NCBI GenBank assembly: GCA_903927025.1
Contig: CAIYLG010000037.1
Span: forward strand, 52,030 to 116,029
DNA length: 64,000 bases
DNA from: an uncultured Armatimonadota bacterium
Lineage (GTDB): Bacteria; Armatimonadota; Fimbriimonadia; Fimbriimonadales; Fimbriimonadaceae
Direction of reading: 5' to 3'
Below, in pieces: positions 1 to 7,728 of the stretch. The position numbers and the translations under genes were made by a program. Positions within the stretch are counted from its first letter, which is position 1; each line of letters starts with the position of its first letter. The notes beneath the pieces were generated by a model that did not search any database, had not been told where the DNA came from, and was given only the letters and a program-made list of their open reading frames with translations.

Positions 1-345
1 CGCGTTGCTGGGCGATGAAGTTACTCCCTGGCTCGTGCTGTCTACCACAGTCAGGGAGTAGGTACCCGCTGCAATCGTCGTCGGAACGGTAACAGCCACA
101 GAAGCGGAATTTCCGGAAGTTGCTGTGGCCGTTGTAACGGTTCCCGTCGTGCTCGCAAACTGCGCGGTCGTCAGTTTCCCGTTGAAGCCTGCTCCATTAA
201 TCGTAAGGACACTCCCTCGCACAACCGGGTTCGGAGAAGCATCCGTGATCACAGGGATCGTTGTGAGCACCGAGAAGTCGCTGCTAGAGCCACCGCAACC
301 TACCAGAATTGCCGCGGAAGCGAACAACAGGGCCAACCTCTTCAT
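1..345 (-). CDS. Lipoprotein with IPT/TIG-like domain (partial, runs off left edge)
   Basis: This minus-strand frame is open from an ATG at 343-345 to the window edge (115 codons, no stop), so its C-terminus is missing. It begins MKRLALLFASAAILVGCGG, a lipoprotein signal with lipobox LVGC, so the mature protein probably starts at Cys17 and is lipidated. After a Ser-rich linker, residues about 32-112 (PVITDASPNPVVRGS, then TINGAGFNG, then VTVPTTIAAGTYSLTVVD) have the pattern of an IPT/TIG Ig-like fold, common in bacterial surface proteins. The full size and any catalytic domain lie outside the window. The function is unknown. A surface or periplasmic binding or adhesion role is only an inference from the fold. 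Confidence 0.8.
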   Translation of the reverse strand, partial: MKRLALLFASAAILVGCGGSSSDFSVLTTIPVITDASPNPVVRGSVLTINGAGFNGKLTTAQFASTTGTVTTATATSGNSASVAVTVPTTIAAGTYSLTVVDSTSQGVTSSPSNA

Positions 346-419
346 GTTGGGGATGTTATCACAGGAAACCGATGTTCTCAGCTGCAGGGGAATCAAACCT
401 GGCACGGATACAGGACTGG

Positions 420-893
420 TTAGGATTGAGGCTTCGTTCTTTCGGCGATCCACTGACGCATCGCCTTTTGACGAAAGGCGAAGATTCCTTCCACCTCACG
501 CTTCACGTAAATAGCGTGGGCAATCTCGCCCAGAATCCCGAAGGGAAGCGCGTAGTCCACCTTGTCCCACATCCGAGTCTGGTTTCCCTCGGCCGCAAAC
601 CGATGTTCATGGATCCACTGGGCGTAGGGGCCCTTTAACTGACTATCCACAAATCTCACGTTGGGCTCCCAGACTGTAATCTCCGTTCGCCATGTGACCG
701 GTACGCCTCGAATTTTAAGGTTGTAATCGATCAGCGTGCCTTTCTTCATGTCAATGGGCAAGGGTGTGAGAATGTGGAATCCAAGGGTACTTGGGGTCAA
801 TTTGGCCAAATTCTCGGCCTTCGAAAAGAACTCAAACACCTCTTCGAGCGGGGCGTCTAGCAGAGTCTCTTCCGTAATCTGATGAATCTTCAT
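420..893 (-). CDS. SRPBCC-family ligand-binding/cyclase-like protein
   Basis: This 157-residue soluble protein has the pattern of the SRPBCC (START/Bet v1-like) fold: an N-terminal strand (IHQITEETLLDAPLEEVFEF), the helix and 'pPEEVFxFfskaeNLakLTP' signature near residues 14-30, and a long C-terminal helix. Members bind hydrophobic ligands or act as cyclases or chaperones. The family label comes from this pattern, and the ligand is not predictable. The ATG at 893 (MKIHQITEE) is preferred over the longer frame from 983, which would run into the divergent sulfatase gene starting at 974. The 80-bp gap between the two starts probably holds both promoters. No signal peptide is visible, so it is likely cytoplasmic. 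Confidence 0.75.
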   Translation of the reverse strand: MKIHQITEETLLDAPLEEVFEFFSKAENLAKLTPSTLGFHILTPLPIDMKKGTLIDYNLKIRGVPVTWRTEITVWEPNVRFVDSQLKGPYAQWIHEHRFAAEGNQTRMWDKVDYALPFGILGEIAHAIYVKREVEGIFAFRQKAMRQWIAERTKPQS

Positions 894-973
894 CGCCACA
901 CAGGATACGAGTTCCCAGCCTCGATGATTGCAGGCAGAATGGTTGGGCCGAGATGGGGTAAGACCCATTCGGC

Positions 974-2380
974 ATGAAGCCAAACGTTCTGCTTATCTGC
1001 GTGGACCAATGGAGAGGGGACGCCCTGGGTTGTGAGGGACACCCTGTGGTGATGACTCCGCACCTTGACCAGTTGGCGGCAGAAGGGATTCGGTTTCGGA
1101 GAGCCTACGCAGCCACACCTTCCTGCATCGCGTCACGCGCCGCGCTGTACACTGGCCTGTCTCAGACCTCAACGGGTCGTGTTGGCTACCGCGAAGGCGT
1201 TGAGTGGGATTTTGACGTCACGATTGGCTCCGAATTCACCAAGGCTGGCTATCAGACCCAGGCAATAGGGAAGCTACACGTCTATCCGGAACGCTCTCAG
1301 ATTGGGTTTCAAAACGTCATCCTGCACGACGGCTATCTTCACTTTGCCAGGAAGAAGCCCAGGGACCTTGGACTTGTGGATGACTACCTTGTTTGGCTCC
1401 GTGAAAAGACAGGTGATCCCAGAGCGGACTACTTTGACAACGGCGTGAACTGCAATTCTCAAGTGGCGAGACCATGGGACAAGCCAGAGGCGCTTCACCC
1501 ATCAACTTGGATCGTCTCGGAAGCACAAGACTTCTTAAGGAGACGAGATACTCGCAAGCCGTTCTGCCTCTACCTTGGCTTCCACCGACCCCACCCACCA
1601 TACGATCCGCCTCAATGGGCATTCGACCAGTACTTGGGGCAACCTATGCCGGAGCCTCCGGTAGGCGACTGGGTTTCTGAGATTCTTGACCCGCTTGACG
1701 ACAGTTGGCGGGCAGACCCGAACGTCGCCCAGTTGAAAGGCCCTGCTTACCAACGCGCGAGGGCCGGCTACTACGGACACATCTCACACATTGACCTGTT
1801 GATCAATAGGTTTTTAGAGACACTCGCTGAATATGACCTTCGGGAGAACACTGTCATCTGCTTTGTGTCCGATCATGGCGAGATGCTTGGAGACCACCAC
1901 GCATTCAGGAAAGTGTTGCCATACGAGGGCTCCGCTCGAGTGCCGCTTTTGCTCTCGGGTCCCGGTATTGAAAAGGGACAAGTGGATGCGGAGCACGTTG
2001 TGGAACTTCGAGACGTTTTCCCGACACTCTTGGACTCAGTAGGAATTGAGCCTCCCATAGGACTTGATGGAGAATCCGTTCTTAGACGGGCGAACAGGTG
2101 GCGCTCAGTGCTTCACGGCGAGCACACCGCGTTCGGGCAGAGTGTGCACTACTTGACCGACGGGCAGGAGAAGTTTATTTGGTGGTCCGGCTCAGGCAGG
2201 GAACAGCTGTTTGATTTGGGGGCCGACCCGTCTGAACTGGTGGACCTTGCTATTTCTGAGAAGAGTCGTCCCTGGCGCGATCGTCTGATTAAGATGCTAG
2301 AAGGCAGAGAGGAGGGCTTTGTCGAAAAAGGCAACCTTGTGACCGGGCGGCCGGTAAGCCCAGTCCTGCATAAAAAGTGA
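974..2380 (+). CDS. Sulfatase (type I, formylglycine-dependent family)
   Basis: The 468-residue protein starts KPNVLLICVDQWRGDALG, the metal-binding N-terminus of alkaline-phosphatase-superfamily sulfatases. The residue to be oxidised to formylglycine is Cys51 in the motif C-I-A-S-R (usual form C-x-[PA]-S-R). The second metal-binding block FVSDHGEMLGDHH lies near residues 297-310. Length and motifs fit a complete enzyme that hydrolyses sulfate esters, such as those of polysaccharides or choline; the substrate cannot be told. No signal peptide is visible, which is unusual for polysaccharide sulfatases and may mean cytoplasmic action or a missed upstream start. No maturase gene is nearby. The stop overlaps the next gene in a GTGA arrangement. 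Confidence 0.9.
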   Translation: MKPNVLLICVDQWRGDALGCEGHPVVMTPHLDQLAAEGIRFRRAYAATPSCIASRAALYTGLSQTSTGRVGYREGVEWDFDVTIGSEFTKAGYQTQAIGKLHVYPERSQIGFQNVILHDGYLHFARKKPRDLGLVDDYLVWLREKTGDPRADYFDNGVNCNSQVARPWDKPEALHPSTWIVSEAQDFLRRRDTRKPFCLYLGFHRPHPPYDPPQWAFDQYLGQPMPEPPVGDWVSEILDPLDDSWRADPNVAQLKGPAYQRARAGYYGHISHIDLLINRFLETLAEYDLRENTVICFVSDHGEMLGDHHAFRKVLPYEGSARVPLLLSGPGIEKGQVDAEHVVELRDVFPTLLDSVGIEPPIGLDGESVLRRANRWRSVLHGEHTAFGQSVHYLTDGQEKFIWWSGSGREQLFDLGADPSELVDLAISEKSRPWRDRLIKMLEGREEGFVEKGNLVTGRPVSPVLHKK

Positions 2381-2646
2381 CCCAAATGAGCGAAGAAAAT
2401 GACCATAATCCAGGCGTGAATACGATGAGCGTCCACGAGGCAAAGGCGCACTTTTCGGACCTCCTTCGCCGGGTTGAGGCGGGAGAAACTATCGTCGTAA
2501 CCAGGCACAATTCGCCGGTGGCTGAAATCAAGCCGATTCTCGTGAAGCCGATCGAGCTGGGCGCATTTGAAGGTGAGTTCGTGATTCCGACCGCCGCATT
2601 CGCCCCTCTCACCCAAGAGGAGATGAGGGAATGGTATGGCGAATAG
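2377..2646 (+). CDS. Phd/YefM-type antitoxin
   Basis: This small protein (89 residues from GTG 2377) contains MSVHEAKAHFSDLLRRVEAG followed by ETIVVTRHNSPVAEIKPI, the Phd/YefM antitoxin fold that binds its own promoter and neutralises a partner toxin. The C-terminal tail (FAPLTQEEMREWYGE) would be the toxin-wrapping segment. The start is uncertain: GTG 2377 overlaps the sulfatase stop, ATG 2386 is close by, and ATG 2425 gives the usual Phd N-terminus. The antitoxin overlaps the downstream toxin gene by 11 bases, the normal antitoxin-first order for translational coupling. I saw no separate promoter, so the pair may be read from the sulfatase transcript. Confidence 0.88.
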   Translation: MTQMSEENDHNPGVNTMSVHEAKAHFSDLLRRVEAGETIVVTRHNSPVAEIKPILVKPIELGAFEGEFVIPTAAFAPLTQEEMREWYGE

Positions 2647-3034
2647 CCTACGTCTGCTCATTGACACCAATGTCTTCATCTGGTCTGCCGTAGAGCCCAA
2701 GCGCCTGAGTGCGGCGGCGGCAACGGTCCTCATGGATCCAGATATTTTTCGAACCGTCAGCGTGGTGTCAGTTTGGGAAATGCAGATCAAGTACGCCGTG
2801 GGCAAGCTGCCTCTAAAGGAGAGCGCCGAACGCACGGCCGCGCGGTTTGCGCGCCAATTGAGAGCAGACTTCCTAGCCCCCAGCCTCGAACACGTTGCTG
2901 AGCTTGAGCGGTTGCCGCGTATACACGATGATCCGTTTGATCGGATGCTCATCGCCCAAGCCGTTACGGAGGGGCTCACGATAGTGACGCCTGATCCTGC
3001 GTTCGCGGGATATCCTGTTTCGATTCTTTGGTAG
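2636..3034 (+). CDS. VapC-like PIN-domain toxin
   Basis: The 132-residue protein is a complete PIN-domain ribonuclease. The acidic residues expected to bind magnesium are present: Asp10 (LLIDTNVFIW), Glu48 (SVVSVWEMQIK), Asp98/99 with Asp102 (HDDPFDRMLIAQA) and Asp120 (TPDPAF). The spacing and the HDDPFDR block match the VapC subgroup that pairs with Phd-type antitoxins. By family it would cleave RNA, often tRNA, when freed from its antitoxin. A GAGGAGATGAGGG stretch just before ATG 2636 can serve as ribosome binding site inside the antitoxin gene. It forms a type II toxin-antitoxin module with the preceding gene and is followed by an inverted repeat. Confidence 0.92.
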   Translation: MANSLRLLIDTNVFIWSAVEPKRLSAAAATVLMDPDIFRTVSVVSVWEMQIKYAVGKLPLKESAERTAARFARQLRADFLAPSLEHVAELERLPRIHDDPFDRMLIAQAVTEGLTIVTPDPAFAGYPVSILW

Positions 3035-3050
3035 GTGCGCGGCGCTCATT

Positions 3051-3076
3051 CGCCTGGACCGATGTCAGTCCAGGCG
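3051..3076. terminator. Hairpin between convergent genes, possible bidirectional terminator
   Basis: A perfect 9-bp inverted repeat (CGCCTGGAC at 3051-3059, GTCCAGGCG at 3068-3076) with an 8-base loop lies in the 51-bp gap between the toxin gene and the convergent BNR-repeat gene. There is no strong T-tract on either side, so termination is an inference from position. Confidence 0.5.
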
Positions 3077-3085
3077 CAATCCTTA

Positions 3086-6076
3086 TTACAGTTTCGTGGC
3101 GCTCAATTTAGCAACCCGAGACTTGAGGTCGCGGAAAGCCTCAATCGCACCGGTGCTAGGCGCGGCAGGTGCACTTTCGACTGCTCCCAGCACGCCGTTC
3201 AGCCCGTCGAGGATCGTGCGGAGGCTTCCCTGGTCGGTCGCGGCAGTTCCGCCTTCGTCTGGGGTCCCTGTTCCACCCGCGCCAAGGATGGAACTGATCC
3301 GCTTGCGTACAACTGAACTTTTCTCGGATTTTAGGCGCTTCTCTAGGCGAGTCCGGAGCAGAGTGGCGACTTGGATCTCATCCTGAACCGAGAGTGCAAA
3401 CTCATACTGCCGGTGCAGATCGGAAGGTGAAGCTGCGATTCTTGGATCCTTAACGACATCGAACGTCTGTCGCGCCACGAATCCGTCTGCCTTAAGCACC
3501 ACCGAATATCGGTCTGGCGGTACGGCGATGCCTCCATCCGTCTTCGTCTTGAAGTTCCAGATCCATCGATGGCCGCCTTCAGACGTGGGAAGGGAGGTCC
3601 CAGGCTGGACCCAGTAGGCCGGGATGTCCAACTGGTTGAGATCAACCTTAGCCACCCGATCGGAACTCGAGTAGGTGCGCAAAACCTTCCCCGTGCCATC
3701 TTCAATCGTCAGCACAGCCTTCGTGACGGAATGCGGCAGCACGTAATCGAAGAGGGCGCCCCAGGGTGCGTTTTCTCCTTGCGGTTCCTCTGGTGGGAGA
3801 GGCGTGCCTTCGTCGAAAGCTCCGAATCCAAACGTGCCGGCACGTTGGAACATCACCGCCTGGGAAGGTTTGAAGAGTTTGGCTTTGAGTTGACTGTCTT
3901 GACTCTGCCTCAGCGGCGACACGTCATCAAGAATCCAAATGGATCGTCCGTGAGTCGCAATGACGACATCATCGCCACCGAAGGCAACATCACGAACCGA
4001 GGCAGTTGGAAGGTTCAACTTCAGAGAATTCCAATGCTCTCCATCATCGAGTGAGTAGTAGATGCCCCAATCCGTTCCAGCGTAGAGAAGCCCCTGTCGC
4101 TTTGGGTCTTCCCGGACGACATTGACGAATTCAGTCCCTGGAATTCCATTTGTGATTCGCTTCCAGTGGTGTCCGAAATCGCGAGTTCGATAGATGTATG
4201 GCGTGTCGTCGTCGACTCGGTGACGATCGATACAGATGTACGCCGTCCCAGCATCAAAGTGGGAGGCATCGATTAATGCCACCTTGCTCCATGGTCCCAA
4301 ATCGGGTGGGCTCACATTCTGCCAGTGCTTGCCGTCGTCTTGAGTCAGCCATAGGAGCCCATCGTCGGTGCCAGCCCATAGCTGGGGAGCCTTGATGGGG
4401 GATGGCGCCACCCAGAAGACGACTCCTCGCTGGGTCTGACCGTCATTGTCGGCGACGGTTGCGGCGTCCAGAGTCTTTGGAACCCTTGTGGTCGGCCTGG
4501 TGAGATCAGGGCTGATCGTCTCCCAAGATTGGCCGCCGTTTACGGATTTGAATACCTTCTGGTGGCTTGTGTAGAGCGCTTTAGGATTTGCCGGCGAGAA
4601 GACGATTGGCTGGGTCCACTCACTGCGCCACGCCGTATCAACTTTCCCCAATGTTGGGTCAATGTTCTGCTCCCATCCTGTCTCAAACTGTTCTCGGCTT
4701 CCTGAACTGGAGTAGAGCAGGCCAGGGTGACGCGGGTCGGGAGCGATGGTTCCACTCTCTCCACCGGCATCCATCGGTCGCTGATACAGCGAGCTGATTC
4801 CAGTGTGGATTGTTCGGCTGGGAACCGCTATAGCCCCAGAATCCTGTTGGGCAGCATAGATCCAGTAGGGGAATCGGTTGTCTGTGACTACGTGATAAAG
4901 TTGAGCGGTTGGCTGGTTGTACCAAGAACTCCATGAGGTCCCGGCATCGACGCTGACGATAACGCCTTGGTCGCTGCCGATGATCATGTGGCTTGGCCAC
5001 TCGGGCGAAATCCAGCAGGAGTGGTAGTCATCTCCACCGGGTGCTCCCTTAAATGGGATAAAGTGCTTTCCGCCATCGGTCGAACGGTACGCCGATGTGT
5101 TCATAACGTATACCGTGTTGGCATCCTTAGGGTCCGCCGTGATCCCGCCGAAATACCAGCCCCTCATCCAAATTCGAGGCTCTCCGTCCGTGTGGGTCCA
5201 AGTTTTGCCACTATCGTTGGAGCGATAGATTCCGCCGTCTTTGAAGTTGTTGGTGTCAACGAAAGCGTAAACAACTTTCGAGTCCACCGGGGAGACGGCA
5301 ACGCTGGTCTTTCCTACGAAGCTGGGAAAGCCGCCCCCCGAGATCTTGGCCCACGTTTTTCCCGCATCCGCCGATCGGTAGAGGCCGCTGCCAGGACCGT
5401 TGCTCGGTGGGTAGTAGCTCCAAGGTGGCCTCTTGGTTTGCCACATAGAGGCATAAATGACATCTGAATCGTTTGGATCCATCGCTAGCTCTGCAGCGCC
5501 GGTGTCGGCGTCGGTGTATAGCGACTTTGTCCAGGACTTTCCGCCGTTTGTTGACTTGAATACACCACGCTGGGTGCTTGGGCCATATTGATGACCCAGA
5601 GCTGCGACATAAACAATATCGGGGTCACCCGGATCGACGATGATTCTGCCAATCTGTCGGCTGTCGTCCAGGCCAAGGTGCTTCCAGGTTTTTCCAGCGT
5701 CGGTTGACTTGTAGACGCCATGGCCGTGCTGAATATCGTTGCGCATATCCGCTTCGCCGGCCCCGATGTAGATGGTGCTGGGATCGCTGGGTGCGACACA
5801 AATTGCTCCGATGGAAGCGTCGGGGAGAGTTTCTGAAATCGGATTCCAGGTTCTCCCTGAGTTCTGGCTCTTCCAGACGCCTCCGCCTACGGCTCCGAAA
5901 TAGAACGTGTCCGGTTGCCCAGGCACTCCCGTAACCGCAAGGGCGCGTCCTGCCCGGAACGGACCTGCGAGTCTCCAGCGAAGTCCGGAAAACGCAGACG
6001 GGGTGGTATCGGCTTTGCTGGGTGCAGATGCAGCAAAAGCCATGCAGACCGCAGCACAGGTCAGGAAGAAGCGCAT
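3086..6076 (-). CDS. Secreted BNR/sortilin-like beta-propeller protein
   Basis: This 996-residue protein begins with a signal peptide (MRFFLTCAAVCMAFAASAPS). It carries at least ten BNR/Asp-box repeats of the form S-x-D-x-G-x-T-W, for example SQNSGRTW, STDAGKTW, STNGGKSW, SADAGKTW, SNDSGKTW, SVNGGQSW and TQDDGKHW, spread over roughly residues 60-700. They fit two beta-propellers like those of VPS10/sortilin and of many 'glycosyl hydrolase' proteins of Planctomycetes and Armatimonadota. The last 150 residues are polar, with helix-forming segments. Asp-boxes are structural, so enzymatic activity is not shown. ATG 6076 is chosen because it places the signal peptide at the N-terminus; the frame stays open to 6184 without added homology. 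It is divergent from the next gene. Confidence 0.85.
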   Translation of the reverse strand: MRFFLTCAAVCMAFAASAPSKADTTPSAFSGLRWRLAGPFRAGRALAVTGVPGQPDTFYFGAVGGGVWKSQNSGRTWNPISETLPDASIGAICVAPSDPSTIYIGAGEADMRNDIQHGHGVYKSTDAGKTWKHLGLDDSRQIGRIIVDPGDPDIVYVAALGHQYGPSTQRGVFKSTNGGKSWTKSLYTDADTGAAELAMDPNDSDVIYASMWQTKRPPWSYYPPSNGPGSGLYRSADAGKTWAKISGGGFPSFVGKTSVAVSPVDSKVVYAFVDTNNFKDGGIYRSNDSGKTWTHTDGEPRIWMRGWYFGGITADPKDANTVYVMNTSAYRSTDGGKHFIPFKGAPGGDDYHSCWISPEWPSHMIIGSDQGVIVSVDAGTSWSSWYNQPTAQLYHVVTDNRFPYWIYAAQQDSGAIAVPSRTIHTGISSLYQRPMDAGGESGTIAPDPRHPGLLYSSSGSREQFETGWEQNIDPTLGKVDTAWRSEWTQPIVFSPANPKALYTSHQKVFKSVNGGQSWETISPDLTRPTTRVPKTLDAATVADNDGQTQRGVVFWVAPSPIKAPQLWAGTDDGLLWLTQDDGKHWQNVSPPDLGPWSKVALIDASHFDAGTAYICIDRHRVDDDTPYIYRTRDFGHHWKRITNGIPGTEFVNVVREDPKRQGLLYAGTDWGIYYSLDDGEHWNSLKLNLPTASVRDVAFGGDDVVIATHGRSIWILDDVSPLRQSQDSQLKAKLFKPSQAVMFQRAGTFGFGAFDEGTPLPPEEPQGENAPWGALFDYVLPHSVTKAVLTIEDGTGKVLRTYSSSDRVAKVDLNQLDIPAYWVQPGTSLPTSEGGHRWIWNFKTKTDGGIAVPPDRYSVVLKADGFVARQTFDVVKDPRIAASPSDLHRQYEFALSVQDEIQVATLLRTRLEKRLKSEKSSVVRKRISSILGAGGTGTPDEGGTAATDQGSLRTILDGLNGVLGAVESAPAAPSTGAIEAFRDLKSRVAKLSATKL

Positions 6077-6261
6077 GCCCAGAAGTCTAACCGTACTGGC
6101 AAATCTTTTATAGGGTGTAGAAACAAATCGATGCAGAGCCGCATCTGATCTTGGGAGTGAACCTGGTGAGCTTGCGGGTCCCAACTTTGAAACCCAATGT
6201 CATCAGTGTCGTACCATAGCCATTGAGCCCAGGGACAGGTTCAGTGTCGGAGGAGATTGAG

Positions 6262-7389
6262 ATGACAAAGAAAGCGCTAATTACAATGACGTCGGCGATT
6301 GGATTCGCCGCTGTGTCCATGGCTTCCATGACGACCCAGCAGGCGCCGATCCTTTTGCAGAGCTTCAAGGACAGCGATGGTGGTTGGATGGCTTTTGGCG
6401 GGGCTGCCAAAACATCTGTCAGCCATGAGCCAGAACTGACTCAGGCATCTGCGGGTGCCCTTCGCTTTGACTACACGATTTCAAAGGGTGACTTCAACGG
6501 CCTCTATCTCCCTGTGACGATTGGCAGTTGGGAGAAAGCGAAGTCAGTCAAGTTCCGAGTTCACTCTGATGCTCCAACTGTCTTAGTTGTGGCGCTCCAA
6601 AAGCAAGATGGCGGGCGCTTTGTCTCGATGGTGAGCACACCAAAGGGGCTCTGGCAGACTGTTGAGTTGTCTACTTCCGACTTCATCCTTTCTCAGGACA
6701 AGGATGATCCCAAGGATCCCACAGGGAAACTGGATATGTCAAAGGTGGTCAGCGTGGGCATCGCGGATATCTCTCAATTCTTCCTGTCAATCGACAACCC
6801 CGTCCTGTCGGGGCTATTTGACGTAAAGAAAGGGGAGCACCGGCTGTATGTGGACAGCTTCACGGTTGGTTCAGAATCGATTCCTTCCGGGTTTGTCAGT
6901 CAAGGCGACGACGTGCTCATCGACACCCTGACCCATCCTCAGGTTTCTTGGATCGGTCTTGGCGGGATGAAGATCGTCCGAGCGACAGAACCTCCACTAT
7001 CTGGAGCCGCGATTCGAGCGGATTACCACCAGACGCCAGGAAAGCCGTCTATTCTTAGTCGCTCCGTGCCGTCTTGGGTGCTTATCGGAGCCAAGTCTCT
7101 TACATTTGATGTTGCCAGCGCCAAGCCAGCAAAACTTGTGGTGCAGCTCGAGCAAGTGGATGGCGGCAAATATAATGCGGTTGTTGATTTACCCGGCGGT
7201 TCCATTTTGACGAAGGTCAAGCTCCCACTGAGCGACTTCAAGCGATCCGACGATGCAACGGACAACGACACCAAAGTTCACCCAGCTCTACTCAAGAGTC
7301 TGATGATCATGGATGCCAGTGGAATGTTGGAGCAGGCAAATTCCGACAATACGCTGTGGGTCAACCACATCGCAGGCTCCGGCTCCTAA
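6262..7389 (+). CDS. Secreted protein with two CBM11/CIA30-like domains
   Basis: The 375-residue protein starts at ATG 6262 behind a strong ribosome binding site (GGAGGAG at 6249-6255) and has an N-terminal signal peptide (TKKALITMTSAIGFAAVSMA). It contains two repeats of about 170 residues. The first (FKDSDGGWMAFGG through DMSKVVSVGIADI) and the second (DTLTHPQVSWIGLGG through LLKSLMIMDAS) share the order 'W-x-x-G/FGG', a 'RFDY/RADY' strand, 'KSVKFRV/KSLTFDV', 'VALQKQDGG/VQLEQVDGG' and a 'LSTSDF/LPLSDF' motif. This layout resembles beta-jellyroll carbohydrate-binding modules of the CBM11/CIA30 type. No catalytic residues are evident. A carbohydrate or surface binding role is likely but not proven. 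A strong terminator follows. Confidence 0.72.
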   Translation: MTKKALITMTSAIGFAAVSMASMTTQQAPILLQSFKDSDGGWMAFGGAAKTSVSHEPELTQASAGALRFDYTISKGDFNGLYLPVTIGSWEKAKSVKFRVHSDAPTVLVVALQKQDGGRFVSMVSTPKGLWQTVELSTSDFILSQDKDDPKDPTGKLDMSKVVSVGIADISQFFLSIDNPVLSGLFDVKKGEHRLYVDSFTVGSESIPSGFVSQGDDVLIDTLTHPQVSWIGLGGMKIVRATEPPLSGAAIRADYHQTPGKPSILSRSVPSWVLIGAKSLTFDVASAKPAKLVVQLEQVDGGKYNAVVDLPGGSILTKVKLPLSDFKRSDDATDNDTKVHPALLKSLMIMDASGMLEQANSDNTLWVNHIAGSGS

Positions 7390-7434
7390 ACTTCCTTCCA
7401 GGATTCCTGTCGACACGCGACAAGGATTGCTTCA

Positions 7435-7497
7435 ATCAGCCTTCAACCCGAATCTCCAGCCGGACTGGAGACACTGGGTCGAAGGCTGATTTTTTAT
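7435..7497 (+). terminator. Rho-independent terminator
   Basis: A 10-bp outer stem (ATCAGCCTTC 7435-7444 with GAAGGCTGAT 7481-7490) extends inward with AACCC/GGGT pairing and encloses an inner hairpin (TCTCCAG 7453-7459, CTGGAGA 7465-7471). A T-rich run follows at 7490-7497. It would end transcription of the two-domain secreted protein gene. Confidence 0.88.
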
Positions 7498-7728
7498 TGA
7501 CAACGGTGCACCCAATTTGCTTCTGAGCCTCTACAGACTTTAGAGGGAGTTGGTTAACGGTGCTTGTTCAGCATCACTACAGCCGTTACCAAGAGCGGTT
7601 AATCGGTTGAATGAGAAAAATTCAACTCCGCACATGCGGCGAGCGCGGTAGATTGTGTCTCTGATGCAAAGAGGCGTTGTGTGGTGCTCGCGGCGAGCGG
7701 CTTTGTGTTTCATGAGCCGAGGTTCGGC
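7498..7728 (+). other. Non-coding gap upstream of MFS gene
   Basis: About 230 bases between the terminator and the MFS transporter start hold no convincing gene. Frames that reach into it are weak N-terminal extensions or shadows of the transporter. It presumably contains the transporter promoter, but I could not identify clear -35/-10 boxes. Confidence 0.5.

Noticed and set aside
2149..2979. 276-codon minus-strand frame across the sulfatase end and the TA module
   Set aside because: The three plus-strand genes there have clear family motifs; the antisense product has none.
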